Source: Gammaproteobacteria bacterium (GTDB taxonomy: Bacteria > Pseudomonadota > Gammaproteobacteria > Competibacterales > Competibacteraceae). Taken from it: 62,681 nt of DNA. The stretch covers positions 1 through 62,681 of the forward strand of contig JADLEK010000020.1 of NCBI GenBank assembly GCA_020846135.1, read 5' to 3'. The position numbers and the translations under genes are program-made. Every line of letters starts with the position of its first letter. Position 1 is the first letter of the stretch. A model generated the notes under the pieces. That model searched no databases. It had not been told where the DNA came from and saw nothing but the letters and a program-made list of their open reading frames with translations. Positions 52,576 to 61,319 of the stretch are shown here, one piece after another.

Positions 52576-55497
52576 ATGAGTTCATCGCAGACGGATACCC
52601 AAGCGCTATTGTTACAGGCTGAGGACTGTTTGAAGAGCGGTCGCTACCAGGCAGCAGCCGATTTTTATCAGGACATCGTGGGTATGGAACCGGCGCGGCT
52701 CGATGCTTGGCTTGGCTTGGCTATGGCGCAGTATCGTTTAGGTCGATTCCAGGATGCATTGCCTGTTGTGGCGCACGTTATTGCCCATGATCCAAAACAG
52801 GTACGCGCTTATCTCGTTAAAGCGGCTGTCCTAAATGCAGTAGGTAATCCTGTTGAAGCGGTACAGGCAGCGGACGTAGCGCTCCAAATCGATCCAAACA
52901 ATCGGTTTGCCCTGTCCAGCCGGATTCAAGCGCTGTTAAGTCTTAAGCGATATTCCAAGGCGCTGACGACGGCGGAAAAGCTGGTGCAATTTGAACCCGG
53001 CAATCCCATAGCCCACCTGAACCGTGGACTCGCCCTGCATGGTTTAGGGCGGCCACTGATCGCAATACAAGCCTTTGATCAAGCGTTAGCCGTTGATCCG
53101 CGTTGTAGTGACGCATTGGTTAATCGTAGTTCAATATTGTTGGAACTTGAGCGTCCTGATAAAGCATTGCAGTCAGCAGATGCAGCTTTGACGATTAAAG
53201 TAGAGGCTATTGCCTTATTAAATCGCGCTGCTGCGTTGTTGCGTCTTGGGCGTCCACAGGAAGCCTTGGCGACAACTGAGCATTTGTTGAAGCTGAATCC
53301 TCATCATGTTAAGGGACTGCTTAATCAAGCCAGTGCATTGCTGGAGTTGGCAGACTACCAGAGTGCTTGGTCCGCGGTAAGCGCGGCGCTGGTTATTGAT
53401 CCCGCTAATCCCATCGCTCTGGATATTAAAATTAAAACGCTATCCAGATTGAATCGTTTCAGTGAAGCGGAAACTGAAGCCCGGGCAGTGCTCATTCGAA
53501 ACCTGAATCCTTGCCAATTTAAATTCAGACTTGTTGAGGCGTTGATTGGACTTAAAAACTATATTGAGGCAGAACGATATTTGGATGAAATCCTGGCGGC
53601 CACCCCTGAGCGACTTGATGCCATCCTGCTTAAAGTACAAGTGTTATTATGCAATAACCACTGGCAAGTTGCCTTGGATATCATTGAACAAGCGCAACGC
53701 AATGATCCCGATCATATGGGTCTGTGTCTGGCGCAGTCAGCGGTATTATTAACGCTCGAACGATATGCTGAAACCTTGACTGTAGTAGATAGAATTCTAA
53801 AGCTAAATCTGAAGCAACCTCAGGCGGCAATCAACCGAATTGCTGCGTTAAACGGATTGCATCGTTTCGCCGAGGCGCTGGACGACATACAGAAGTTGCT
53901 GGAATCCGGGATGATTGATTGGCAACTTTATGCCAATCAGGGGGGCGCTCTGGCCGGTTTGGAGCGCCTCGAAGAGGCGCAGCGAGCGTTTACGCAAGCC
54001 GACCATCTGGATCATGAAGCATTTCAGGCGTTCCGTTGGCGTCACGAGGTCTACGGAGTACCGTCCGACGCACTGATGCCTGATCTGGACCCGCGCGCTG
54101 AGTTTCTTGCGTTACGGTTGAGTCGGTTGGAAGGTGCTGATTGGAATGGCTATGATGAGGCCATAGAACGGACGGAAGTTCTGATCGAACAGTGCCTTGG
54201 CGAAGGATGCCTCACCCCGTTACCCACCTTCAAAGCGTTATCCCTGCCCTTATCGCTCGAATTAACCGCCGCTATTAGCCGTAGCCGTGGCGAATTCCTG
54301 GCATCGGGCATGGCGTCTGCGCGCCACTCACTCGCGTTCAGTGCCCCGGCCTCTTCGGTAGAACGTCTTAAAGTGGGTTATGTATCGGCGGATTTTCGCA
54401 ATCACCCCACTGCGCATCTGATCAGTGGTTTGTTCCGGGTCCATAATCGCGATCGCTTCGAAATTCACATTTACGCCCTGTGCAAGGATGACGGCAGCGC
54501 CTATTACTCGCAGATTAAGCTTAATGCGGATCGATTTACCGACCTGACCGGAATGAGTAATACCGAAGCCGCCACTCGAATTCATGCCGACGGCATTCAT
54601 ATTCTCATTGATTTGATGGGCTATACCGCTTACGCACGCACCGAGATATTTGCTTTGCAACCTGCGCCGGTGCAAGTCAGCTATCTAGGTTATCCCGGAA
54701 CCATGGGCGCCCCCTTTATCCCCTATATCATCGCTGATCCGGTGACCCTGCCGGAAACGCTGCAACCTTTCTTTACAGAGCAGCCGGTTTATTTACCCGA
54801 ATCCTATCAGGTCAATGATCAGGAACAGACGATTGCCACGACCGGCATCGTGCGGAAAGACCAGGGTTTGCCCGAGACCGGCATGGTGTTCTGCTGCTTT
54901 AACAAACCCTCCAAGTTCGATCCAGTGATGTTCAGCGTATGGATGCGCATTCTTTCGCAGGTTCCCGGAAGCGTGTTGTGGTTGCTTGCTGCCTCGAAAC
55001 CGGACGTGGCCAGCAATCTGCGGCGGGAAGCTGAATCGCGCGGTATCGCCGGCGAACGCCTGATTTTTGCGGAACGGCTGCCTAAAGATCGGCACTTGGA
55101 GCGCCATCGGTTAGCGGATCTATTCCTCGATACACGCATCTACAACGCCCATACTACCGCCAGCGATGCCCTGTGGGCGGGACTGCCGGTTTTAACCGGT
55201 ATCGGTCAAACCTTCCAGGCGCGGGTCGCCGCCAGTCTGCTGCAAGCGGTTGAAATGCCCGAACTGATTACGCACTCACTGGAAGAGTATGAAAGCCTGG
55301 CGGTTCGCCTGGCAACTCATCCCGCGGAACTGGCAGGGCTGCGGGAAAAGCTGGCTCACAATCGATTACGGACGCCGTTATTTGACACCGAGCGCTTTGC
55401 CCGACATCTGGAGCAAGCCTACGCGATGATGTGGGATCGCTATTCCCGGAATTTGCCGCCGGCGCCACTGCACGTTCCCCCGTTACCAAGAGTCTGA
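52576..55497 (+). CDS. TPR protein with O-GlcNAc-transferase domain (GT41, SPINDLY-like)
   Basis: A 973-aa cytoplasmic protein. Residues about 5-500 are TPR repeats (for example YQAAADFYQDIVGMEPARLD, PIAHLNRGLALHGLGRPLIA). Residues about 595-955 are the GT41 catalytic region: VGYVSADFRNHPTAHLISGL with the conserved His near 609, LIDLMGYTAYARTEIFALQP, QVSYLGYPGTMG, FCCFNKPSKFDP with the UDP-binding Lys, and NAHTTASDALWAGLPVLTG for phosphate contacts. This is the family of animal OGT, which adds GlcNAc to Ser/Thr of proteins. Bacterial targets are seldom known. Its place next to an O-antigen-type exporter suggests a surface glycan or glycoprotein role. Codon use is mixed, with more AT in the TPR half. 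Confidence 0.93.
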   Translation: MSSSQTDTQALLLQAEDCLKSGRYQAAADFYQDIVGMEPARLDAWLGLAMAQYRLGRFQDALPVVAHVIAHDPKQVRAYLVKAAVLNAVGNPVEAVQAADVALQIDPNNRFALSSRIQALLSLKRYSKALTTAEKLVQFEPGNPIAHLNRGLALHGLGRPLIAIQAFDQALAVDPRCSDALVNRSSILLELERPDKALQSADAALTIKVEAIALLNRAAALLRLGRPQEALATTEHLLKLNPHHVKGLLNQASALLELADYQSAWSAVSAALVIDPANPIALDIKIKTLSRLNRFSEAETEARAVLIRNLNPCQFKFRLVEALIGLKNYIEAERYLDEILAATPERLDAILLKVQVLLCNNHWQVALDIIEQAQRNDPDHMGLCLAQSAVLLTLERYAETLTVVDRILKLNLKQPQAAINRIAALNGLHRFAEALDDIQKLLESGMIDWQLYANQGGALAGLERLEEAQRAFTQADHLDHEAFQAFRWRHEVYGVPSDALMPDLDPRAEFLALRLSRLEGADWNGYDEAIERTEVLIEQCLGEGCLTPLPTFKALSLPLSLELTAAISRSRGEFLASGMASARHSLAFSAPASSVERLKVGYVSADFRNHPTAHLISGLFRVHNRDRFEIHIYALCKDDGSAYYSQIKLNADRFTDLTGMSNTEAATRIHADGIHILIDLMGYTAYARTEIFALQPAPVQVSYLGYPGTMGAPFIPYIIADPVTLPETLQPFFTEQPVYLPESYQVNDQEQTIATTGIVRKDQGLPETGMVFCCFNKPSKFDPVMFSVWMRILSQVPGSVLWLLAASKPDVASNLRREAESRGIAGERLIFAERLPKDRHLERHRLADLFLDTRIYNAHTTASDALWAGLPVLTGIGQTFQARVAASLLQAVEMPELITHSLEEYESLAVRLATHPAELAGLREKLAHNRLRTPLFDTERFARHLEQAYAMMWDRYSRNLPPAPLHVPPLPRV

Positions 55498-55504
55498 TTG
55501 ATTG

Positions 55505-56338
55505 ATGATTTCAGCAGGTTTCGGTCGGGATGGATTGCTTTACCAGGGGTTGCGCCAGTCCTGGCTGCAGCGCCAGTTGTTTTTCAAACTGTTGCGGCGC
55601 GATTTCGCTGAACGCTACCGGGGTTCCTACCTGGGGTTGCTGTGGTCATTGTTATTGCCGCTGATGTCGCTGTTGGTCTTTACTTTTTTCTTTGGGGTGA
55701 TTTTCAAAATTCGCTGGGCAGGACTTGGTAATGACTCACTGAGCGACTTGGCGCTGATCCTGTTTGTCGGCATTACTCTCTATAATTTCTTTGCTGAATG
55801 CCTCAGTCGCGCTCCTGGCCTGATCCTGGCCCATCAGAATTACGTCAAGAATGTCATCTTTCCCTTGGAAATATTGCCGGTGGTGATGGTGGCTTCAGCA
55901 TTATTGACGTTAATAGTGACCCTGCTGATTATTGTGGTCTTGCAGGCGACTATGGGGCAAGGTTTAACCTGGACGATTTTGCTGTTGCCGGTCGTTATCG
56001 CGCCACTGGCGTTGTTTGTCCTGGGACTGAGCTGGTTTTTGGCCGCGCTGGGCGTGTATATCCGCGATATTCAGCAACTGATTGTGCCTGTTGTGCAATT
56101 CATGATGTTTCTCAGTCCAGTATTTTATCCAGTGAGCGCTCTGCCGGAATCCATTCGACCCTGGTTGAATATTAATCCGTTGGCGCTGGTTATCGAGCAG
56201 ACCCGTGGCATTGTCCTGTTTGGCCGACCTTTGGACTGGACCGCCTATTTGATGTGCCTGGGCGCGGGATTAGCAACGGCGTTATTGGGGGCTTACTGGT
56301 TTGCCCGCACCCGCAAGGGCTTCGCCGATGTCCTCTGA
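55505..56338 (+). CDS. wzm: Polysaccharide ABC exporter permease, Wzm type
   Basis: Membrane subunit (277 aa) of an ABC-2 exporter for O-antigen or capsule chains. Seen are the amphipathic start RQLFFKLLRRDFAERYRGSY, LGLLWSLLLPLMSLLVFTFF, and six hydrophobic helices. ARAPG-like SRAPGLILAHQNYVKNVIFP, FLSPVFYPVSALPESIRPWL and NPLALVIEQTRGIVLFGRPL are typical of Wzm/KpsM/TagG. A TTG at 55502 precedes the ATG at 55505. Its end overlaps the ATPase gene by 11 bases. Confidence 0.93.
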   Translation: MISAGFGRDGLLYQGLRQSWLQRQLFFKLLRRDFAERYRGSYLGLLWSLLLPLMSLLVFTFFFGVIFKIRWAGLGNDSLSDLALILFVGITLYNFFAECLSRAPGLILAHQNYVKNVIFPLEILPVVMVASALLTLIVTLLIIVVLQATMGQGLTWTILLLPVVIAPLALFVLGLSWFLAALGVYIRDIQQLIVPVVQFMMFLSPVFYPVSALPESIRPWLNINPLALVIEQTRGIVLFGRPLDWTAYLMCLGAGLATALLGAYWFARTRKGFADVL

Positions 56339-57713
56339 GTCGGCCATACGGCTATGGGAAGACCCGGAAACCGTCATTGAGGTGCAGGACGCTGGCAAAT
56401 GCTATCTGATCTATGAGCGGCCACAAGATCGTTTGAAACAAATGCTGTGGTGTGGCCACCGCCGCTATTACCGCGAATTCCGGGCCTTGCACGAGGTGTC
56501 GTTTTCCGTCCGGCGCGGTGAGACCGTCGGCGTCATTGGCCGTAACGGTTCCGGCAAGTCCACCCTGCTCAAACTGCTCTGTGGCACCTTGAAGCCGACT
56601 ACCGGAACCCTGTCCGTGCAGGGTCGAATCGCCGCATTGCTGGAACTGGGCACCGGTTTTAACCCGGAATTTACTGGCCGGGAAAATGTTTATCTCAACG
56701 CCGCCATTCTCGGTCTCAGTGATGCTGAGATTGAGCAATATCTGCCCGAGATTCTGGCTTTTGCGGATATCGGTGAATTCATTGATCAACCGGTCAAAAC
56801 CTACTCCAGCGGGATGGCGGTGCGGTTGGCTTTTGCGGTCGTCGCTCACGTCCGTGCGGATATTCTGGTGATCGACGAAGCACTGGCCGTTGGCGATGTT
56901 TTTTTTGTCCAGAAATGCATGCGTTTCCTACGCAAGTTTCAGAAGCAGGGAACCCTGTTTTTTGTGAGCCATGACACCGGGGCCGTGATCAATTTGTGCG
57001 ACCGGGTGTTGTGGCTGGAGCGCGGGCGGTTGCATGAGGAGGGGGCGGCCAAAGATGTTTGCGAGCATTATTTGGAAATCCTGCGTGAATCTACAGCTAC
57101 GACGCCACAACTCGGCGGAGCGCATCCGGTCAATCGTTTAGCCATGCCGGAGGCTACTGACAATCCTGCTCTTGAGGCAGTGGATCAACGGTTAGCCTTC
57201 CTGAACCAGACCCGGTTTCGCAATGATTTGGAATTATTCAGCTTTCGCCATGAAGTGGATGGTTATGGCGCTGGGGCGATGCAGGTTGTGGATGCCCGGT
57301 TCGAGGACGAACAGGGGCGTCCCTTGCACTGGATGGTGGGTGGCGAGCGGGTTACCCTGGTGATCGGCGCATTAGCCATGGCGCACATTGACAGCCCCAT
57401 TGTGGGGTTTTTCATCAAGGACCGCCTAGGGCAGAACCTGTTCGGTGACAATACTTATCTGACCTATGCAACCGATCCCCAGTCGGTGGTCGCCGGTCAG
57501 ACGCTGATTGCGCGGTTCACGTTTCGTATGCCCGTATTACCGATGGGCGATTATTCGGTCGATATCGCCGCAGCTTCGGGTACGCAACAGAATCACATTG
57601 TCCATTGCTGGCGCAACGATGCGCTGATTTTCAAATCTCATGCTAGTAGCGTCCATCAGGGATTGGTGGGCATTCCCATGCTGGAGATTAAATTAGCCTC
57701 ATATCCGGCTTGA
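56328..57713 (+). CDS. wzt: Polysaccharide ABC exporter ATPase with carbohydrate-binding domain, Wzt type
   Basis: ATPase subunit, 461 aa from the ATG at 56328 (MSSESAIRLWED). The nucleotide-binding domain (about 12-250) has Walker A GRNGSGKSTLLKLL, signature YSSGMAVRLAFAV, Walker B DILVIDEALAVGD and the His switch VSHDTG. Residues about 300-461 are a beta-sandwich Wzt C-terminal domain (GAMQVVDARFEDEQGRPLHW, PIVGFFIKDRLGQNLFGDNT, YSVDIAAASGTQQNHIVHCW). That domain recognises the modified non-reducing end of the finished chain in systems where a terminator enzyme caps it, as for E. coli O8/O9a. The next gene is a coiled-coil methyltransferase, which fits that scheme. Confidence 0.94.
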   Translation: MSSESAIRLWEDPETVIEVQDAGKCYLIYERPQDRLKQMLWCGHRRYYREFRALHEVSFSVRRGETVGVIGRNGSGKSTLLKLLCGTLKPTTGTLSVQGRIAALLELGTGFNPEFTGRENVYLNAAILGLSDAEIEQYLPEILAFADIGEFIDQPVKTYSSGMAVRLAFAVVAHVRADILVIDEALAVGDVFFVQKCMRFLRKFQKQGTLFFVSHDTGAVINLCDRVLWLERGRLHEEGAAKDVCEHYLEILRESTATTPQLGGAHPVNRLAMPEATDNPALEAVDQRLAFLNQTRFRNDLELFSFRHEVDGYGAGAMQVVDARFEDEQGRPLHWMVGGERVTLVIGALAMAHIDSPIVGFFIKDRLGQNLFGDNTYLTYATDPQSVVAGQTLIARFTFRMPVLPMGDYSVDIAAASGTQQNHIVHCWRNDALIFKSHASSVHQGLVGIPMLEIKLASYPA

Positions 57714-57804
57714 AAGTGTCAATGAATGCTGATGGTTAATCTCCAGTACGGCCTACTGACCCGCTACCGACAGGGCAGCCGCAACACATACGGGACTGAA
57801 ACCG

Positions 57805-59478
57805 GTGTCCGATGAATTTGCAATCCATGTCTATCGCCGCACCCTGGATCCGAATGGGCAGGATTCGCTCGCCAAGCTTGCCCGTCAAATCGATCCGGGC
57901 GCTCAAGTGCTGGATTTGGGCGCGGGTCCCGGAGTGCTGGGCTGCTATCTGACGGAGAAACTGGGGTGTACGGTAGACGGCGTCGAATGCAATCCGGCGG
58001 CGGTTACCGAAGCAGCGCCTTGGTATCGCCATCTGGAATGTGCTGATCTGGAGCGCATCCCGTTGGCTGAGGTTTTTACCGGACGCCAATACGATGTCAT
58101 TGTCTGCGCCGATATTCTGGAACATTTACGCCGGCCTGGCGATCTGCTTGCCCAAGTGGTCGGGATGCTGGCGCCGGAAGGGCGGCTGTTGGCATCGGTG
58201 CCGAATGTGGCTTATGCCGGTTTGATTGCAGAATTGCTGGCCGGCGAATTGCGCTACCGGCCTGAGGGTCTGCTCGATGAAACCCATCTCCATTTTTTCA
58301 CCCTGAAGTCCTTCAGGCGGCTGCTGGAAGAGCATGGTTTGCAAGTGGTCGCCGTGGATTCCGTACTCTGCGATCTGCGCGACTCCGAATTCACCGATCG
58401 GTATTTTGATGCATTGCCCCCGGCGCTGATTCGAACATTGCTAGGCAGGCCTGAGGCGCTAGTCTATCAGTTTATTGTTACGGCGATGGTTGCCGGTCAG
58501 ACCGGCGATAGAGCTGCGCTACCCGCGCTAGCCGATTCGCCGCCCGAACTACGGTTTGCCTGTCAGTTGTTCTGGCGTTGGCCGGGGGTGGACTATCAAG
58601 GGCGCGAAAGCAGCACGGCCTGGGGCCGATTGGGTGTAGCCCACCAGACGCTGGCGCTATCCATTCCGGTCTGCCCGGCGCCACTGGCGGGATTGCGGCT
58701 TGATTTGGCTGATCGGCCTGGACTGCTCCGACTGTACGCAATAACTCTGCATGATTATGCCGGCCGGGTACTTTGGGCTTGGGATGGTCAACGCAATAGC
58801 TTGGCATCGCAACCTGGACAACAAGCGGTCTTTGCAGAACCGGCGTTGTTGGGGGAAGGCGTCACCGTGCTGCTGACTGGCGATGATCCAGTGCTGGATC
58901 TGTCAATCCCGGCCAGCGCACTGACGGAGGTCCAAAACGGAGGCGAGCTGCGCCTGGAACTCTCTTGGCCAATGTCGCTTGACTACATCTCCCTGGTTCA
59001 GGACTGTATCCCACGGCGGGACGCATTGACGGCGCAGACGGTTTTCGAACGGCGGGTGGCCGAGTTGGAAGAAGGTCGGGTTGCACTGGAGGCGCAGATC
59101 GCCGAATTGGTGCAGGCTCATAATTTCTTGATGGCGGGCAAGACCCTATCGGAAGCGGAAGCGGCGACTCTGTCCTTGCGCAAGGCGGCTCTGGAAGCGG
59201 AAACAGCAGCACTAACTGTGCGCAATACGGCATTGGAGCAGCAGTTGGAGATATTGCAAACACAGTTAAGCGAACAAGCCGCGCAGCTCAATACGCAGGC
59301 CGCGCAGCTCAATACACAGGCCGTGCAGCTCAATTCACAGGCCGTGCAGCTCAATACGCAGGCTGCTCAGTTAAGCGAACAGGCGAATCAACTGATCGCA
59401 TTGCGATCGTCCCATTCATGGCGACTCACTGCGCTATTACGCAGTTGCAGTTCCTGGTTGCGGCGCTGGTTTGGCTAA
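57805..59478 (+). CDS. SAM methyltransferase with long C-terminal coiled coil, candidate chain terminator/ruler
   Basis: A 557-aa protein, GTG start at 57805. Residues about 1-190 are a class I methyltransferase: VLDLGAGPGVLGCYLTEKLG, VDGVECNPAAVTEAAPWYRH, YDVIVCADILEHLRRPGDLL, LLASVPNVAYAGLIAELLAG, LLDETHLHFFTLKSFRRLLE. Residues about 225-405 look like a beta-sandwich. Residues about 408-535 are a continuous coiled coil ending in perfect heptads (AAQLNTQ/AVQLNSQ) encoded by 21-base repeats. The last 20 residues (SWRLTALLRSCSSWLRRWFG) are amphipathic and could bind the membrane. The plan recalls WbdD, which caps and measures O-antigen chains; no kinase domain is seen. It lies right after Wzm/Wzt. 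Confidence 0.85.
   Translation: MSDEFAIHVYRRTLDPNGQDSLAKLARQIDPGAQVLDLGAGPGVLGCYLTEKLGCTVDGVECNPAAVTEAAPWYRHLECADLERIPLAEVFTGRQYDVIVCADILEHLRRPGDLLAQVVGMLAPEGRLLASVPNVAYAGLIAELLAGELRYRPEGLLDETHLHFFTLKSFRRLLEEHGLQVVAVDSVLCDLRDSEFTDRYFDALPPALIRTLLGRPEALVYQFIVTAMVAGQTGDRAALPALADSPPELRFACQLFWRWPGVDYQGRESSTAWGRLGVAHQTLALSIPVCPAPLAGLRLDLADRPGLLRLYAITLHDYAGRVLWAWDGQRNSLASQPGQQAVFAEPALLGEGVTVLLTGDDPVLDLSIPASALTEVQNGGELRLELSWPMSLDYISLVQDCIPRRDALTAQTVFERRVAELEEGRVALEAQIAELVQAHNFLMAGKTLSEAEAATLSLRKAALEAETAALTVRNTALEQQLEILQTQLSEQAAQLNTQAAQLNTQAVQLNSQAVQLNTQAAQLSEQANQLIALRSSHSWRLTALLRSCSSWLRRWFG
59278..59382 (+). repeat. 21-bp tandem repeats coding coiled-coil heptads
   Basis: Four close copies of a 21-base unit (59278-59361; GCCGCGCAGCTCAATACGCA plus one base) and a fifth diverged one to 59382 encode A-A/V-Q-L-N-T/S-Q heptads. 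Half-diverged units extend on both sides. Each unit adds one heptad, about 1 nm of coil, without a frame change. Confidence 0.92.
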
Positions 59479-59481
59479 ATC

Positions 59482-60303
59482 GTGGTCTCGCTCTCGGTGG
59501 CTATCGTCACCTACGCCCCGAATCTGCCGCTGCTGACTCAGGTCCTGGCGCAGTTGGAGCAAGCCTTGCGCCACGCCGGTCAGCGCGGGGCGTTGACTGA
59601 AGCCCGGTTAATCCTGGTGGATAATGGCCCCGGTTCCGGATGGCGGGAACCGTTGCAGCAGGTCCTCAACACCGCCGCAGAGTCAACTCCATTCGAGCTG
59701 TTGAGCGGGCATGGCAACGTCGGCTATGGCGCGGGTCACAACCTGGCACTGCAGCGCAGCGCTGCGGATCTGCACCTGATTCTGAATCCCGATGTGTTGC
59801 TGGAAGAGGAGGCGCTGAGCGCGGGACTGGCGTTTCTGGCCGCGCATCCCGAAGTCGGACTGGTCGCCCCGGCGGCCTGGAATCCGGCCGGGCAACGCCA
59901 ATACCTGTGCAAGCGTTATCCGACCGTACTGGATTTGGCCTTGCGCGGCTTTGCTCCGACCTGGCTCCAGCGGCAGTTTCAAGCCCGCCTGGATCGGTAT
60001 GAACTGCGCGATCAGACCGGCGATCTGCCGCTTTGGGATCCGCCGATCGTCAGCGGCTGTTTCATGCTGGGGCGGCGGGCGGCGCTGGCGCAGGTCGGCG
60101 GCTTCCGCCCGGAGTATTTTCTCTATTTCGAGGATTTTGACCTGAGTCTGCGGTTGGCGGCGGTGACCAGGCTGGCTTACGCGCCGCAAGTCCGCATTGT
60201 GCATTGGGGCGGTCATGCGGCGCGCAAGGGTATTCGCCATATTGGCCTGTTTCTGCGGGCCGCCATGCTGTTCTTTCGCCGGCACGGGTGGCGCTGGTGG
60301 TAG
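59482..60303 (+). CDS. Family 2 glycosyltransferase, rhamnosyltransferase-like
   Basis: A 273-aa soluble GT2 enzyme, GTG start 3 bases after the methyltransferase stop. VSLSVAIVTYAPNLPLL opens the GT-A fold, ILVDNGPGSG, GNVGYGAGHNLAL and LILNPDVLLEEEALSAGLAF give the nucleotide-sugar site with the Asp of NPD, and SGCFMLGRRAALAQVGGF followed by YFLYFEDFDLSLRLA gives the acceptor and catalytic part with the ED pair. The set resembles WbbL-type rhamnosyltransferases, which fits the rfbACD genes upstream, but the donor sugar is inferred. Confidence 0.9.
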   Translation: MVSLSVAIVTYAPNLPLLTQVLAQLEQALRHAGQRGALTEARLILVDNGPGSGWREPLQQVLNTAAESTPFELLSGHGNVGYGAGHNLALQRSAADLHLILNPDVLLEEEALSAGLAFLAAHPEVGLVAPAAWNPAGQRQYLCKRYPTVLDLALRGFAPTWLQRQFQARLDRYELRDQTGDLPLWDPPIVSGCFMLGRRAALAQVGGFRPEYFLYFEDFDLSLRLAAVTRLAYAPQVRIVHWGGHAARKGIRHIGLFLRAAMLFFRRHGWRWW

Positions 60304-61319
60304 CCGCGAAATTTTTCCATGATCGTTCGGTGCTGGTCACCGGTGCGACCGGCTTTATTGGCCGCCGGCTGGTGATGGCCTTGCAGGAACGCGCCGCCCG
60401 GGTGCGGACGCTGGTTCGCGTGATGGGCAGTGCGCCGCCGGACTGGGAGCGGGTCGAGATCGTCGCCGGCGATTTGGCCGATTCCGCTAGCCTGACCCGC
60501 GCTTGCGCCGGCATCAATACCGTGATCCACGTCGCCGGATTCGCTCATGCCGACGCGGTGAATACCCCGGAGTTTGCCGCCCGCCACTGGGCGATCAATG
60601 CCAAAGGAACCTTTCGCCTGCTCGATGCAGCGGTGGCGGCTGGTGTTAAATGCTTCATCTTTCTCAGCAGCATCAAGGCGGTCGGTGAACTGGAGTCGCC
60701 TTGGGTGGATGAACGCTGGGTGGATGAGCGCTGGAATACGCCACCGGAGACGGCTTATGGCCAGGCCAAACGCGCGGCGGAAGAACGGGTGCTGGCGGTG
60801 GGGCGGAGCGCCGGAATTCATGCGGTTAATCTGCGTCCAGCCCTGGTGTATGGCCTCGGCATGAAAGGTAATCTGCCGCGCCTGATCGAGGCGGTGCGGC
60901 GTGGCTGGCTGCCGCCCTTGCCCGAGACCGGCAACCGCCGATCGCTGGTGCATGTGGATGACGTGGTGCAAGCCGTACTGCTGGCGGCGGCGCTGCCGGC
61001 AGCGGCGGGGCAAACTTACTTTGTCACCGACGGTCAGGCGTACTCCGGGCGCGAACTGTACCGGCTGATCCGCCGGATGCTGGATTTGCCCGAGCCGCGC
61101 TGGACGTTGCCAGCCCCGGCGATCTATGGCATGGCCGGGCTGGCGGATGGTCTGCTGGGGCTGGCCGGACGGCGCAACCGTCCGGTGTGGACAGCGCTGA
61201 ACCAGGTGCTGGGCGGGGCCGGTTATGACTCCAGCCGCATTCAGCGGGAACTGGGTTACCGACCGGAATGGACCCTAGCCCGTTATAGCGAAAGTGAGAG
61301 GGCAAAACGGAAGTCATGA
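60288..61319 (+). CDS. NAD-dependent sugar epimerase/dehydratase
   Basis: An extended SDR enzyme, about 343 aa from GTG 60288 (GTG 60297 is equally possible; both overlap the glycosyltransferase end). Seen are the Rossmann loop VTGATGFIGRRLVMAL, VIHVAGFAHADAVN, FIFLSSIKAVGE (catalytic Ser), the YxxxK pair in TAYGQAKRAAEE and LRPALVYGLGMKGNLPRLIE. It resembles UDP-GlcNAc or UDP-galactose 4-epimerase-type proteins of O-antigen loci (WbpV/GnaB-like). Substrate not determined. It overlaps the next gene by 4 bases. Confidence 0.88.
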   Translation: MALVVAAKFFHDRSVLVTGATGFIGRRLVMALQERAARVRTLVRVMGSAPPDWERVEIVAGDLADSASLTRACAGINTVIHVAGFAHADAVNTPEFAARHWAINAKGTFRLLDAAVAAGVKCFIFLSSIKAVGELESPWVDERWVDERWNTPPETAYGQAKRAAEERVLAVGRSAGIHAVNLRPALVYGLGMKGNLPRLIEAVRRGWLPPLPETGNRRSLVHVDDVVQAVLLAAALPAAAGQTYFVTDGQAYSGRELYRLIRRMLDLPEPRWTLPAPAIYGMAGLADGLLGLAGRRNRPVWTALNQVLGGAGYDSSRIQRELGYRPEWTLARYSESERAKRKS

